The translations under genes were made by a program, and so were the position numbers. The notes below the pieces were generated by a model. That model had not been told where the DNA came from, did not search any database, and was given only the letters and a program-made list of their open reading frames with translations. Positions 34,140 through 47,095 of a stretch of 64,000 nucleotides of DNA are shown here, piece by piece; positions within the stretch are counted from its first letter, which is position 1; each line of letters begins with the position of its first letter. The stretch is taken from NCBI RefSeq assembly GCF_008728515.1, contig NC_044981.1, positions 115,476,385 through 115,540,384 on the forward strand. The letters are read 5' to 3'. The stretch comes from Papio anubis. Taxonomy: Eukaryota > Chordata > Mammalia > Primates > Cercopithecidae.

Positions 34140-34560
34140 GGTTCTTATTGGCTTTTTAAAAATTGCAAAAGTAACTGCAATTAACATGGGAAAGTTTGGA
34201 AAATAAAGACAAGATACACAAATGTAAGCCAAAGTCACCTGGGATACCCAACAATAAGCATATTAACATTTTGATTCATTTCCTTCTATTTTTCCTGTAT
34301 ATACTTGTACAGGTGTACATGTCTATACATATGTATATTTGAGTCATGCTATCTAATCTTGCATTCTCCTGTTTTTAATGCATCATTATCTAATAAGCAT
34401 TTTCTTATCAAAATTCTCTGAAAATATTATATTCTATTGTATGTACCATGGTTTATTCAGTCTCTATTATTTGATGTTTAGGTTGTTTGAAGTATATTTT
34501 TGCCAGTATGAAAAACATTTTTATGTATAAATTTTGATATGCAATGCTAACTATTTCTTA
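34140..34560 (+). mobile_element. Old L1-type 3' fragment
   Basis: Diverged sequence with TATTAACATTTTGATTCATT, GTACCATGGTTTATTCAGTC, GATGTTTAGGTTGTTTGAAG and ATGAAAAACATTTTTATG, a recurring late part of L1M elements. Confidence 0.55.
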
Positions 34561-34719
34561 GGAATAGATTTCTAGAAGAACACTCTTGGGTAAGAGGCTA
34601 GCCACATTAACTATAGTATTACCTCTACTCTTGTATGGAGTGTTTGTAGTCTTGAAGGTCTTTATGTCATTCATATGTAAGTAAGAAGGACAAAGACAAG
34701 TAGGCACTATTTTTGTGAA

Positions 34720-34890
34720 TAGGAGCCACTGGGTTCAAGTCCCACTTCAAATCCTTATAGGGTGTGTGGACAAGTTATTCAATATCTTTCTGCTTTAGTT
34801 TCCTTATATGTAAAATTGGGGTAAAAATGATTTCTTTGTAGAGTTCTTGCTGGGAATATAAATATACTAAATATATGTGATATGTTTTAA
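34720..34890 (+). mobile_element. MIR SINE
   Basis: CCACTGGGTTCAAGTCCCAC (tRNA B-box-like), GGACAAGTTATTCAATATCT, TTTAGTTTCCTTATATGTAA, AATTGGGGTAAAAATGATTT. Confidence 0.75.
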
Positions 34891-35384
34891 AATTCATTTA
34901 GTGACTGGTGTAGTTGAATTATAACGCTAAGACCAGAGTACTCCATTAAGAATTCTTCTGCATTCCATGTTAGCTATGGCAGTTGTGTCCTGAGGATGAA
35001 ACTGCCCCAAGATATTGTCATGCCTGTAGCATATTTTTAGCTTATTTGGGATCACATTTAGTATCCTAAAACATATCTTTTAGATTTAGACTTGTATTTT
35101 TCTTTCTCTTTGAAATTCCATTATTGAAAGCTGACTACGTAGGTGATTGCTGGATGATGGTCTGATCACCTTGATTGGTATAAGTTAAAACATAAAAAAT
35201 TATATCAAACAACAGAACCAGGTTAAAGTAAAGGAGAGTTTAAAATCTTTTCTGTTCTTTAAATTTGTACATAGCAGATGGAAGCTGCTAGATTAGTGGA
35301 TTATGGATTTATTATTTTTCATTCGAAGTATTTACCAGACTCGGGAAACAAGCTGTCGCTAACTACTGGAGTCAGATTCAAAAC

Positions 35385-36185
35385 TTTTTATTTTTAGTTT
35401 CTAATTTTAACATAATCTTTTACTTACAGAAAGGTTGCAAAAAATTATAAAGACCTCTATATCCTCTTCCCAGATTCAGCAATTCTTAATATTTTGCCCC
35501 ATTTAGCATTTGTTTCTTTCTCTTGGTGTCTTCTCTTTTGCACAAATACTTCTGTATGTATTTCTTAAATACTGTCTTATATAACCAAAGTACCTTCTTC
35601 TAAACCATGTGATTCATAGATTCATAGTTTTTTTTGTGTTTTTTTTTTTCCTTGAGATGGAGTCTCACTCTGTCACCCGGGCTGGAGTGCAGTGGTACGA
35701 TCTTGACTCACTGCAACCTCCACCTCCTGGGTTCAAGCGATTCTCCTGCCTTAGCCTCCTGAGTAGCTGGGACTACAGGCATGTGCCACCACGCCCAGAT
35801 AATTTTGTATTTTTAGTAGAGATGGAGTTTCACCATGTTATCCAGAATGATCTCGATCTCTTGACCTCGTGATCCACCTGCCTCAGCCTCCCAAAGTGCT
35901 GGGATTACAGGTGTGAGCCACCGTGCCCAGCCATGATTCATAGTTTTTATCCAAATTTCACAAATTCTTATAATATCCTTTCTTTGATTCTGGATGCAAT
36001 TAGAATAACAGACTGTGTTAATCATCATGTCTTTTTAGTTTCCTTGAACTTGAAACGGTCCTTTAGCCTTTCTTTTTCTTTCATGATCGTGTTTTTGAAG
36101 AGTAAAACCAATAACTTTTTACGATGTCCTTCAGTTTGGATTTCTTTGTTTCCTTACAATTATCTTCAGGTTTATATTGGTTGAC
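35385..36185 (+). mobile_element. Old L1 3' fragment split by an Alu
   Basis: The left piece holds CAGAAAGGTTGCAAAAAATT and CTCTTCCCAGATTCAGCAAT. The right piece (about 35933-36185) holds CATCATGTCTTTTTAGTTTC, CTTTAGCCTTTCTTTTTCTT and TTGGATTTCTTTGTTTCC. Both belong to the same L1M-type segment, interrupted by the Alu at about 35628-35932. Confidence 0.65.
35610..35948 (-). mobile_element. Alu SINE inserted in old L1
   Basis: Minus-strand Alu at about 35628-35932, with GATTCATAG-rich flanks on both sides (about 35611-35626 and 35934-35943) as target duplication. Confidence 0.92.
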
Positions 36186-38733
36186 TAAAGAAAAACAACA
36201 AGCTTTTAAAGAATTAAAATTAGTTTCATTCAGATATCTTACTGATGCCTATACTCTGGGAACAGCAATTTAGAGAGGCTTTATCAGACTTCTCCAGCAT
36301 GGGGTTTCAGACCATTACTTAGACACAGGTGCTGGGGGTTCAGTCCGTGCAAAATCACATGAAACTTGCAAAATGGTATTTAGAAATAGATCTGAGTGTA
36401 TGATGTGCTCATTGCTACTGTGGTGGTTTTGCTAAGAAATGTACACACACATACACACACACACACGTTTATAACTCTATCAAATACATATTGGTAGTAT
36501 GTAATATGTAATTATACATAATGAATTCATACTGATACCTCAAATTCCGGTTCAATACCATAAGGATCACAACATTTAAAATAGTTAGAATAAATGGGAC
36601 TTGACATTAATTGGATGTGGTGGGAAGGGGGAAGAAGTCAAATGTGATTGTAAGTTGTAAATATGAGAATGGCATACCTAAGAGCTGAGTATACAATGTT
36701 TTGTGTACCATTGTTTTTTGTTGTATGTGCCAACAAACTAATAAAGCCCAAGACTGCATTACTTTCTTAGCAATTGCACCATAGCGTTCTTGAATATTGA
36801 TCTTGTGATTAAATAAAACTCAAGGTCTTTTCATATTAACTGTTGAGCAAGATCTTCTACCTCTTCTTATGAATTCAGTTTTTTAAAACTGTACAGCACG
36901 TATGCCTAGGAAATTTTATCTCGTTAATATTAAACCATCATTCTTTTCAAACCCCTATAATCCTGGTTTAGCCAATCTACTAGTTGTCCCTACAAATCCT
37001 CTGTTATGCAAAGGTTTTATAATATGCTTTCTATGTGCTTTGGCTGATCTCCTTAGCAGATAAAGCAGAAGGTCAGGAAGGCAAAGCAGCAGCATGCTGT
37101 TAGTGGTGGGGATGATAATCCTGGAAATATAACTTGAATTGGGGTCATTTCTTACACACTATTATATATTATGAAAAAGACAACTGGGAGTCAGGTCACC
37201 AAAAGCTCAAGAAAAAAGCAAGGTAAGAAATATGTCTCCTGATGTTTTAAAGAGATGAGGGAATCTAGAATCCAACTGATGTCTCTCATGCAGCCTGAAA
37301 AGGACTAATGAGATACGTGAGATCTGTCCTTGTCCTTTTCTTCTCAGTTTACTCATTCTTCGTAGGTTATCTAATCCACACTTCCCTGGCTTTAACCTCT
37401 CCAGCTACTGTCCTATAGCAATGACTGCTAGAAATTCCTTCTTCCATGATAGAATTTTAGCTGATTTGTGTCAAGCAAAGTAGGGATTACATTTCCTGAT
37501 CCCACTGCAGTAGACATAGACACCTGGTAGTTCTCACATATAGGATATGATTAGGACTATGTGCAACTTCCCCCTTACTTAAGAGGAAACCTTTGGCCTC
37601 AAACTTCTATGCTTTTCTCCAAGCACAGACACTAGAGAGCCATGGATAGGTATATTGAAATACCTATAGTTTTTTCAATATGCCAAACTGTTTCGTACAT
37701 CTTTATGCATGTTAATTCATTTGTGGGAAACTCCTTGTTTCATTGTCTTTTCCTAACTTTTTATCCATTCATCTTTCAAACCTCACCTCCTACGTTACCT
37801 CCTTTAGAAACTTTACATGATGGTCTCTGATGTGGTTTAAATGTATGTTCTGTGTATTTCCAGAAAATCCTATGTTTTTCTTTATTGTGGTAACTAGGAT
37901 AATGTTTGATAAACGTTAACAGTAGACATGTTTTTGGTGTTTGCCTGGCTCATATTCTTTTCTTTGGGTATTATCCTGACTTGATGGGCTTTAGTGGCAT
38001 TATTTATATAAATCTTTCACCATGATTGTCACATCTGATTAGAACATGCCCAAAGACTAGACTGAGACTAGTTTGTATGTCTCAAAAATGTCAATGAAGA
38101 GACAAAATTATGGCTGGTAAATGTGGGTGCTAGACTTGTAAAGCATGGAAATTTGGTACCAGAGTCCATACCTTAGGAAGGAAAAAAGACAAAAAAAGCT
38201 TACACATACAAAATCAGACAGAATATAGAAAAAACAGGAATAATAAAAGTGAATCTTCAAAGAGAAGAGTAGAACTGATGCTAGGAGAGAAACAGAACAA
38301 ACCATTCAACCTAACTGAGCCAGAAGCAGCTGTCTCATGAATTTGAGCTTGGATTGATTTACTTCAGTAGAGAAATCTTTGTAGATGTCAGAGAAAAGAA
38401 AGTTTCCATCATACTTTTAACTTTCTTTTAAACTATAATTTTTATAATAATAACCAAATTATACTGATTAGTAAAGTAACCATCGGAATTGTGCTGCTTG
38501 TCTTACTTTTGCACATTTTTATCTTCAAAAACTAAAAATAACAAATTGATTTTCCTTTTTGACTCAGATGAAGATTTTCATATAATATACAGTTCAGAAT
38601 ACAATGACTGATAACTAATGATCATACACAAATCAATTATTTCTGCAGCCAGCATAGAATGGCAAAAATAAGCTGAAAAAGCGTTCTGTGTTTCAAATAA
38701 TGTTATTAAATAAATTATAAATCAAGGAACTAG
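36186..38733. other. Non-coding stretch, little recognised
   Basis: Contains a mixed (CA)n tract at about 36444-36467 and a weak LINE-like patch near 37740-37830. No coding gene was recognised. Confidence 0.45.
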
Positions 38734-39040
38734 GGGCCAGGCATGGTGGCTCACGCTTATAATTTCAGCACTTTGGGAGGCTGAGGTGGGTGGGTCACCT
38801 GAGGTCAGAAGTTCAAGACCAGCCTGGCCAACATGGTGAAACACTATCTTTACTAAAAATACAAAAACTAACCAGGCCTAGTGGCGTACCTATAATCCCA
38901 GCTACTTGGGAGGCTGAGGCACAAGAATCACTTGAGTTTGGGAGATGCAGTTTGCAGTGAGCTGAGATGGCACCGCTGCACTCCAGCCTGGGTGACAGAG
39001 CGAGACTCCATCTTAAAAAAAACAAAGTCGAGGAACTAGC
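38734..39040 (+). mobile_element. Alu SINE
   Basis: Plus-strand Alu at about 38734-39026, with AAGGAACTAG on the left and GAGGAACTAG on the right. Confidence 0.93.
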
Positions 39041-39299
39041 AACTAGCCTTCTGAAGGTCAGCCTTACAATTTTTTGAGGACTCAAGCCTAGTATTTCAGA
39101 AAATGTTTTCTTTTATGTTTATGATGTTGTTCAAAGCTTATATTTTTGCTTTGTTTCTCTACCTTTTCCTTTCAGCTCAGTTTTATGTTTCATATAGAGT
39201 TGTATATTTCTGGAAAAAATAAATTCATAAAAGTTCTAAGACATAGAAACCGAAGGACTAGAAATTTAAGTGTTATTTGAAGGGGATTCTGCTAGAAAA

Positions 39300-39475
39300 A
39301 AGCATTACATGAGTCATCAGAAGGCCAAGGTTCTAGACTCAGTTCTGCTATTTAATTATATAATCTCGTGTAAGTCAATTGACTGGAGTTCTCCCTTCAG
39401 TTATCTCATTCCTAAAGTAAGGATCATAATCTCTTTCATGCTTATCTTGGAGTTGTAACAATCAAATGTGAACTT
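39300..39475 (+). mobile_element. MIR SINE
   Basis: GGTTCTAGACTCAGTTCTGC, TCTCGTGTAAGTCAATTGAC, AAGTAAGGATCATAATCTCT and CTTGGAGTTGTAACAATCAA follow MIR order. Confidence 0.7.
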
Positions 39476-39639
39476 TGAAAATGCTAAGAATTCATATGTT
39501 AGAAACCCTTATCAATATCTGACAGTGGAATATTGGCAAAGATTGACTGCAGTGAGTTGGCATTCCAAAGATATTATACTGGTGGTGGTTGGTTTTGTCT
39601 ACACAAGAAAGGATGCTTCCGGTTATATGCCACAGTCCT

Positions 39640-39760
39640 TAAAAGCATAGGATCTTAGTTTTCTCAACTGTAAAACTGGATTTAATAATTATACAAGCAA
39701 ATGGTATTGTAAAGAGCTTAGCACAATTCCTGGCACAAAATAAGGGCTCAAAGAAAATTA
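39640..39760 (+). mobile_element. MIR fragment
   Basis: TTAGTTTTCTCAACTGTAAA, then AGAGCTTAGCACAATTCCTG and GCACAAAATAAGGGCTCAA: the 3' half of a MIR. Confidence 0.6.
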
Positions 39761-41100
39761 GATGTGGAAGTAAATGTTAGCTCTGTTCTTTGACCCAGAA
39801 TGGGCTTTGGAGAAGGAATTGCTGATAAGAAGTGTGAAGCTGACCAGGTGTAAAAATGTGGTCCCAGCTGTAGAGTTTCACAGCAAGTCATCTCTTTGCA
39901 TAATGCCCCAGGTATGAAAGAACCTGGTTCCTTGCATTTGTCTCCTGGGAGATTTGTTGTTACTGGTCATTAATTCCTGCTAAATGTCAGTGAATCAGAT
40001 AGCATTTTCCTGGCCTTCATTTCCCAACAAACTTTTAAATACAGGACTTTTTAACCAATGTTTTGATGAAACCTTGTGGAACCAATCGAGTACAGATTTA
40101 GGACACATTTAGCCAACCCTACCTAGTTTATTAAGTTCTTTCCACAAATGTTCACAGAAAGCTATTATTGAAATACCACTTCTGTCCTAATATAATGGCA
40201 AACAAAATGTAAGATGACTTTAGATATAGATATTACATTATATGACAATGTATAAGAAATACATGGGAAACTAAAAACATGTATGATGAACACTACAGAT
40301 ACACAGTATCTTAAATGAACTAGTGACATTAGTTCAAAAGAATAAATGTAACTTCTTCAGATACTTACACTATTAAGTTAATTGTGGCTTTTCCGAATAT
40401 ATTCACAATTGCCTGTAAGACATTATGAGTATAGTAGAAGGCAGGGCATCTATCTAGTTGATTAAAAGGAGTAGCTGTCATTGAGAAAACAACTCCAATG
40501 TGGCAATATTAAGAATCATGAACTGTGAATACTGGAAATGTAATATGCAGAGATAGTACCCCATAGTAGTAATACAAGAACAATGTAATATTGTATGCAT
40601 TTTTCAGAAAACAAGAAGGAATAGCACCCTTGTAATGAAACACTGGGCATGCATCCTTGAGAATTTACCAGTCATTGTTTTAAATGAAAACATATAGGTT
40701 TTTTTTTTTGTCTTAAAATCGAACCTCAAAAAAACCCCAATTCATCTCTAGAGTGCATGGAGTACCAGGTTTGTATGAAAAGATACTGATGGGAAATAGT
40801 GGCCCCAGGACAAAGAAGAGTGCTAAACTTAAGCTAGAATTCTTGAAGATTATCTGTGGACCTTCTATATTTGAAACACCATGTCCTGGTTCAATGCATT
40901 TTAAAAGCTGTCATATTTCTAAATATGATATACAACTTAAACTCTAACATATATTAGTGCTTAATTATGGTTTTTCTTTTAGAGTAATAAAAATGGTGGG
41001 ATACAAAAACATTACCTTTAGATGACAATTTCTGCTATTCTTTTGATTTGAAATGCTCTAGCATTTAAAGTCTCTTTTAAGAAAAACTGCAAGATTAAAT
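39761..41100. other. Non-coding stretch, nothing recognised
   Basis: AT-rich DNA without recognised genes or repeats. Confidence 0.5.
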
Positions 41101-41102
41101 GC

Positions 41103-41401
41103 TTTTTTTTTTTGACAGTGTCAAAACAAAATGCTCTGTCACCCACACTGGAGTGCAATGGTGCGATCTCTGCTCACTGCAACCTCTGCCTCCCGGGTTC
41201 AAGCAATTGTCCTGCCTCAGCCTCCCGAGTAGCTGGGATTACAGGCATCCGCCACCACCCCTGGCTAACTTTCCTATTTTTAGTAAAGACGGGGTTTCCC
41301 CATGTTGACCAGGCTGGTCTCGAACTCCTGACCTCAGGTGATCCGCCCACCTCGGCCTCCCAAAGTGCTGGGATTACAGGTGTGAGCCACTGCGCCCAGC
41401 C
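41103..41401 (-). mobile_element. Alu SINE
   Basis: Minus-strand Alu from poly-T to GCGCCCAGCC. Its GAGACGGAGTCT part is rearranged to GACAGTGTCAAAAC. Confidence 0.92.
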
Positions 41402-41648
41402 ACCTTCACTGATTTCTAAGACTAATTATTGGGTAGTTCTCCAGGATTCAAAGCCACATGAGAAATCACTAAGGGCAAATATGTGAAAGCCCATTTAAAA
41501 TGTACCGAGATACCATTCGTTAAAGCAGCTTAATAAGTCAGATTTGAGACTTTTAAAGTATATCATTTTTTGCGTATATTAGGTAGAAGTGTTTTTCTCT
41601 ATTACAGTAATTCCACTTGTGTTAATGTACATAACAGATCCTGATCGT

Positions 41649-41827
41649 CAGTGGTTCTCAAACTTTAATGTTTTTAGCCATTCCCTGAGTTCTGAATTAA
41701 AACAACATGCTCCCGAATTCTAAATCTCCTCTCCATCTTGCAGGGCTGGGCTCAGGGATCTACAGTTTTAACAAGGCCCCGGTGATTTTTCTGCAGGCGG
41801 TTTACCCATCATATTTGAGAAACTCTG
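41649..41827 (+). mobile_element. MER20-like hAT element
   Basis: It has terminal CAGTGGTTCTCAAACTTTAA and the right end TTTGAGAAACTCTG, with GGGATCTACAGTTTTAACAA between. The length suits a non-autonomous hAT (MER20-type) element. Confidence 0.7.
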
Positions 41828-43089
41828 AGAATTCTGAAATAGATATGAGAGGAAAAGAGTTTATGTTCTAAGTTATCCAATTTTGGTATGTGCCTAGCAG
41901 CCCCTAAACACATAGTACAGGATAGAAAAATTGTTTTAATCAGTTAACATTAGGTTTGAGCCACTGTGCACCCAGTTGTAGATTTTGTGTAGCATTTCTT
42001 TGAGCTTTGATTCTTTGTTTTTAAATGCGTGTGTGTCTGTGCATGCATGTGTGCAAGCGTGTGCAAGCATGCACATACGACTGTTATTTCTAATGTGCCT
42101 TCCCATCTTAGGAGATTCTGTGCTTCTGTACGTCTGCTTTTCTTGGCTTCTGGGTTGGATTTTGCATGAGCATAAGACCACTTCCTAACAGTATTTTGTG
42201 AGAGCAGAATGGAAATAAATGTTCTTCTCAATCTTCATAAAATCAGCCAGAATTATTTTTGAGAGCCCATGATGGTCTTCTGCTCTGGGAAGTGGGAATT
42301 TGGTAGATGAAAGCGTAAGTCCTATAAGTTTATGTATTTGTAGGGGTACAGGAAATAAAAAAAAGTTACATAATCATTGAAGGGCAGAGCACATCCTCAG
42401 TTTCATCAGTGGGCAAATATATTTATGCCACAAAAAATGAATTTTGTGTCATTCACTATTTACAAACTCATATGATTAAGTAAATAGATTTAGATGTGAT
42501 ATGACCTTCTGTTTTCTCCATTTCTAGGCATTTAAAAAGGTATGTGGTATCTTAAAAAAATTAAAACTGCTAGAATAATTTAATGTGAAAATGAACTTGG
42601 GGAAAACAGGATGGCAGCTTATATCTAACCCTAGCATCTGTCAATAAGTTTCACGCTTCAGTAACCCATAAAAGAGGAAAATAAAAGTCCTTTGATTTTT
42701 CTGCCTTGCAACTCTGAAACAGAATGTCCCTGACTTTAAAATGGATGATCTCCAAAAAGAGAAAAGCAAAAAGATAGCTTGACATACTATTAACTCCTAG
42801 TATTTTTAGTATTTTAAAAATTCACTCTATATCTCTTCTCAGAGAAATATGCAATGATGACATTTTCAAGAAGTGATGGCATCTGGTGCTAAGGACAAAG
42901 AATGGGATTTTGCCACAGGGATCTTATTCTCCCACATGTTCTGTCTGAAGGAGAAAGTTATCTGAGGCCTCATATGGTGTGACATAAACATGTAAAATTT
43001 TGTTATTTTTCACCAATGGCATTACTTGTGAATAATAGCAAATAATTAAATATTGCTAATTTAGATATTAAGTACTATATATCCATGTG
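41828..43089. other. Non-coding stretch, nothing recognised
   Basis: Includes a GT-rich imperfect repeat at about 42028-42075 that gives rise to spurious frames on both strands. No gene was recognised. Confidence 0.5.
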
Positions 43090-43265
43090 TGTGTATATAT
43101 TCATATAATTGTCATGATAACTGTCATTATCTTCGTCTTACAGATGTGAAACTTTGGCCTCAAAGAAATTAAATCCGTTGTCCAAGGTTACATAGCTGGT
43201 AAGTGACAGAGCCTGCATTCAAACCCGTGCAATGTGACTCCACAGGCTATGTTCTTAACTAGTAT
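43090..43265 (-). mobile_element. MIR SINE
   Basis: Reverse MIR: TCTTACAGATGTGAAACTTT, CCAAGGTTACATAGCTGGTA, AGTGACAGAGCCTGCATTCA, AACCCGTGCAATGTGACTCC, TTCTTAACTAG. Confidence 0.82.
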
Positions 43266-44401
43266 ATAACATTACCGTTCAATGTAGAATTAGTTGTCCT
43301 GATAAACGGATATCCGGGGAAGCTGTACAGTTAATCCATCTATGTTGGCATTACTGAGAACATTCTTAGATTTACTTTAATGTGATTGATTGCTGATACA
43401 TTAGAAGCCAGTTCAAACACAGAGTGAAATGCCCCCCAGCAGCTGAAGCTGGCACTATAAAAAGGAAGTGAGCTGTCGTAGAGACAGCCCACAGATAAGC
43501 CTGGTTTGGTCTTTAGTTTTGGCCTTTACAGTGTCTTACATTTTAATTAGTTACCAAAATAAACACAAGAAAATTTAAAAGCCTTATATATGAACCAGAA
43601 TTTCTGTTCTCTCAGAAAATTAGAGCCTTACCTTGGGCTTGTGTCACCAGCTTCCCACAGTCCTCACCATCTGGTCTTCCAGAAATGGGTTGAGGGTCAC
43701 TCCGATCCCGTCTACATGGGTTCCGCTTCATTTGTGTGTTTTTACCTGCCTGGTCACTCCGACATTTGATTTTGTGGTACTTGGACAAAAACATTGTTCA
43801 AGGGGTAAATGGAAACAAAGCAATTATTGCAACTTGTAAAAGAGAATTTCGGAGGGATGGCTTTTAGATTAGAAAGGCATTTATTCCTGCTGCATATCCA
43901 AGAGGAATTGAGGCATGAATGCTGAGCATTATCATGAGCAAAAAAGAACTAAGAGACAGATTAAAACATAAAACGTAAAACATTAAAACCTTTATGGGGA
44001 ACATAAAAGTTAATTCTGGCTCTTTTCTAATTTTCTGTGTGCCCTCAAGCAAGTTTCTCAGCTTTCATGGAGAACAGCGTAATTTCTAAGTTCTGGGTTC
44101 TATTATTCACACTACGCAATAATAAAAAGAAATATTTTCATTTGTGTACTGTTCCAGGGAAGATCAAAATGTTAGCACAATGAAGAGAAAAAAGAGTCCA
44201 TAGCAGTAGCACAAATCCCTTTTTCTCTGAAGGATGAACAATTACTGATTCTCCAAAAAAAAAAAAAAAAAAAGTGTCCATCAAACAGAGTAATCATGAG
44301 AATAGACACTAATTTCATAATGTCTGCTGGACAAGAAATGGACAGACTTGTTTCTTTAATGTGCTCCTCCTATTTTTATCCTGATTAGAAATGTGCTCAG
44401 T
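43266..44401. other. Non-coding stretch with an exon-like patch
   Basis: Mostly unremarkable. The minus-strand 60-codon frame at 43612-43794 starts at a true ATG and passes a strong CAAG|GTAAGG donor at about 43632; it is discussed under findings. A poly-A run lies at about 44256-44273. Confidence 0.4.
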
Positions 44402-44402
44402 G

Positions 44403-44690
44403 GCTGGGCACAGTGGCTGATGGTTGTAATCCCAGAACTTTGGGAGGCTAAGGCAGGTGGATTGCTTGAGCTCACAAGTTCGAGACAAGCCTGGCCAAAA
44501 TGGTGAAAACCCATCTCTACAAAAAAATGCAAAAATTAACTGGGTGCGGTGGCGCTATCCTGTAGTCCCAGCTACTTGGGAGGCTGAAGTGGGAGGATCA
44601 CTTGAGTACCAGGAGGCTGACATCGCATTGAGCCAAGATAGCGCCACTGCACTCCAGCCTGGACAACAGATTGAGATCCTGTCTCAAAAT
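44403..44690 (+). mobile_element. Alu SINE, old
   Basis: Plus-strand Alu from GGCTGGGCACAGTGG to GATCCTGTCTCAAAAT, with an almost absent A-tail and several deletions in the right monomer. Confidence 0.9.
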
Positions 44691-45720
44691 AGAAACTTGT
44701 TCACCAAGAACTATCCCATACAGAATTCCCTAACCAAATATGCTTTGGACTATAACTTTAAAATGTTTACCTTAGTCCATGATACATACAAAGTACTTTA
44801 TGCTTTTAAAAAATTTGCACTGTTAGGGTCTGTGGAGTCATACACCCAAACCTCCGGGTATTTAGTTGTTGGTTGATTCATATATTCACTATCAAGGTAT
44901 TTACCCAGCGTGTACCACATGCCAGATTCTCAGCTCATTATTTCAACTTATAACCTGACTGGGGATATGATTAAAACAATGAGGGATTTTCAAAGTTACT
45001 ATGGAGAACTCTCTCTGTGCTCATTGTTATATTTAGAAGTTTGAATGGGGTTCTTGATATTAATGAAGAAATGTTTCCTCACATTTGAGTTCCAAAATGA
45101 TTAGCAAAGTATCAAGCATCCTAAATGTATGTTGCCTTCCATGTTGTTTGTGACCCAAGCTAGGAAAGTCTCTCCATAGCAGTTTAGTATCAGTCTGCTG
45201 ACACCAAAGGGGAAGTGATGGCAAGATTTTAATGAAATGATTATCTTCTTCATGAAAAATTGTCAATTTGCTTTTCCCCCTTCTATTATTACTCAGTCTG
45301 TCTCAGACCCTTTGAAGCTCTGTTGCATTCTGTTTGGCCAATTGGTGCATGTCCCCTTGGCCTAGTGACTTTCCCTTCCTTGCAACTTGACTTTTAGTAT
45401 GTAACTTTAGAGAAGTGTTTTGAAGTCGAGTATACCGAGGCTTCCTTCAAACAATATACAGATGATATCAGTGGTTAAGGTTTTAGAATATCTTCAATTA
45501 TTTCATCTAACACCAAAAAGGGAAATCCGTGATACTATTTAGATCTCTTAAATTTTCAGAATTACGATTCGGGCAGAACCATTAAGCAATTATTTATAAG
45601 CCTGCTTCCTTTCCTTCCGAATGTTAAGCCACAGTAAACAGCGCCTTGGTCACTTGTACAGTGAATGGCTACAACCTGTTCCAATTGAGATTACCAGCCA
45701 GAAGTCCATTAACGGCCTAA
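44691..45720. other. Non-coding stretch, nothing recognised
   Basis: No gene, RNA or repeat was recognised. Confidence 0.5.
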
Positions 45721-46060
45721 TGAGAACAATTTATTTTATTTTATTTTATTTGGTGGGGTGGGGGGAACCGAATTTCACTCTTTTAGCCCAGACTAGAGTG
45801 CAATCGCACAATCTCTGCTCACTGCAACCTCTGCCTCCCAGTTTCAAGCAGTTCTCCTGCCTCAGCCTTCCAAGTAGCTGGGATTACAGGTGCCTGCCAC
45901 CACGCCCAGCTAACATTTGTATTTTCAGTAGATACAGGGTTTTGCCATGTTGGCCAGGCTGGTCTGGAGTTCCTGACCTCAGGTGATTGGCCCGCCTCAG
46001 CCTCCCAAAGTGCTGGGATTACAGGTATGAGCCATGGTGCCCGGCCTAATAAGAAGAATT
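45719..46060 (-). mobile_element. Alu SINE
   Basis: Minus-strand Alu at about 45731-46045. Its tail is (TTTTA)n-like, and the flanks are TAATGAGAACAATTT and TAATAAGAAGAATTT. Confidence 0.92.
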
Positions 46061-47095
46061 TGTATCAACTGAATAACATTGAAGACACAAGAGGGAAAAA
46101 GTTAACACTGCCTCATGGGTGTCTTAGTGAGTTAAATGAAGACTACAGTTCACTCTTTCCTATAGCATTCTGGGTGAAAATTAGAAATATAAGCTATGTT
46201 GACTAGAAGTATTTTTACGTTTTTTCTTTTCCCTTTATGGCTCAGCACATATTCATTTGAAAACTATTCTCTGCTTTTATTTCACTATCAAAAAGTTTCT
46301 TCTGTGATTCAAATGTACTTGGATGGAATGAGTAAGATGCCCATGTATGCATGTGGGGGTTGGAGGAGGTGGGACTGGAATCCCAAAGAGAAGGAAATCA
46401 AAATAACTCCAAATGTTTCTTTTTCAGCCAGTTCAACCAGTGAAATACATGTTTTATTGGGTATTTAACAAACTCCCAGACTGGTATCTAATAGGTTCAG
46501 CCCTGTCAAAAATCTATATAGCTGGATTCTTACAAGGTGGAAACATTTTTATAGGGATTTATTTTCTTTTCTCTGAGAAATAAAAGTATGGGTAATTCAC
46601 AGCATCCTATTATCATCTTCAACATTTGTGAGCATATTTGCTTAAGGATATTGTTCTAGGCCTTGGAGATATATGAATACATGAGAGTGTAAGGCATCAT
46701 TCGTTTTTGTTTTGCTTTTCAGTCACCCAGGAGCTTACAATTTATGTGAGGAAACAGATCATATACATATACAGATAATTAAAAATATGTATGGTAAGTG
46801 CTGTAGACAATAATGATGTAGACCAGGGTGAGATCAGAAGCTGAAATGAAAAGTTCCATGAGAATTATTAGCATTTGACTTTTGCTGAGACTTGATGCTC
46901 TAAGGCTTAATATCAACCAGAAAAAAATGACTATTCAAAAAGAATGAAAGAGAATCCAGTGGACAGAAAACACATTTGATTTCTTTCCCTTCAATTTCTC
47001 TGCTAGGGATCTGACTCTTTCCTTTGGCCAAACTACCTAGCCTAAAGTCGCTCACCTGTGACTCTTGACATCATCTCCAACTAATTGCTCTAGAA
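46061..47095. other. Non-coding stretch with an ancient LINE-type patch
   Basis: 46640-46810 (TATTGTTCTAGGCCTTGGAG, CAGGAGCTTACAATTTATGT) belongs to an old, unassigned LINE-like family. Nothing else was recognised. Confidence 0.4.

Noticed and set aside
34155..34190. Possible MADE1/mariner end (GCAAAAGTAACTGCAATT)
   Set aside because: Only one half resembles the mariner terminal repeat and no inverted partner follows. It fits better inside an old L1-type segment.
41936..42231. Overlapping frames on both strands with Cys/His- or Thr/His-rich runs
   Set aside because: They derive from an imperfect GT-rich repeat, and the antisense frames are equally long.
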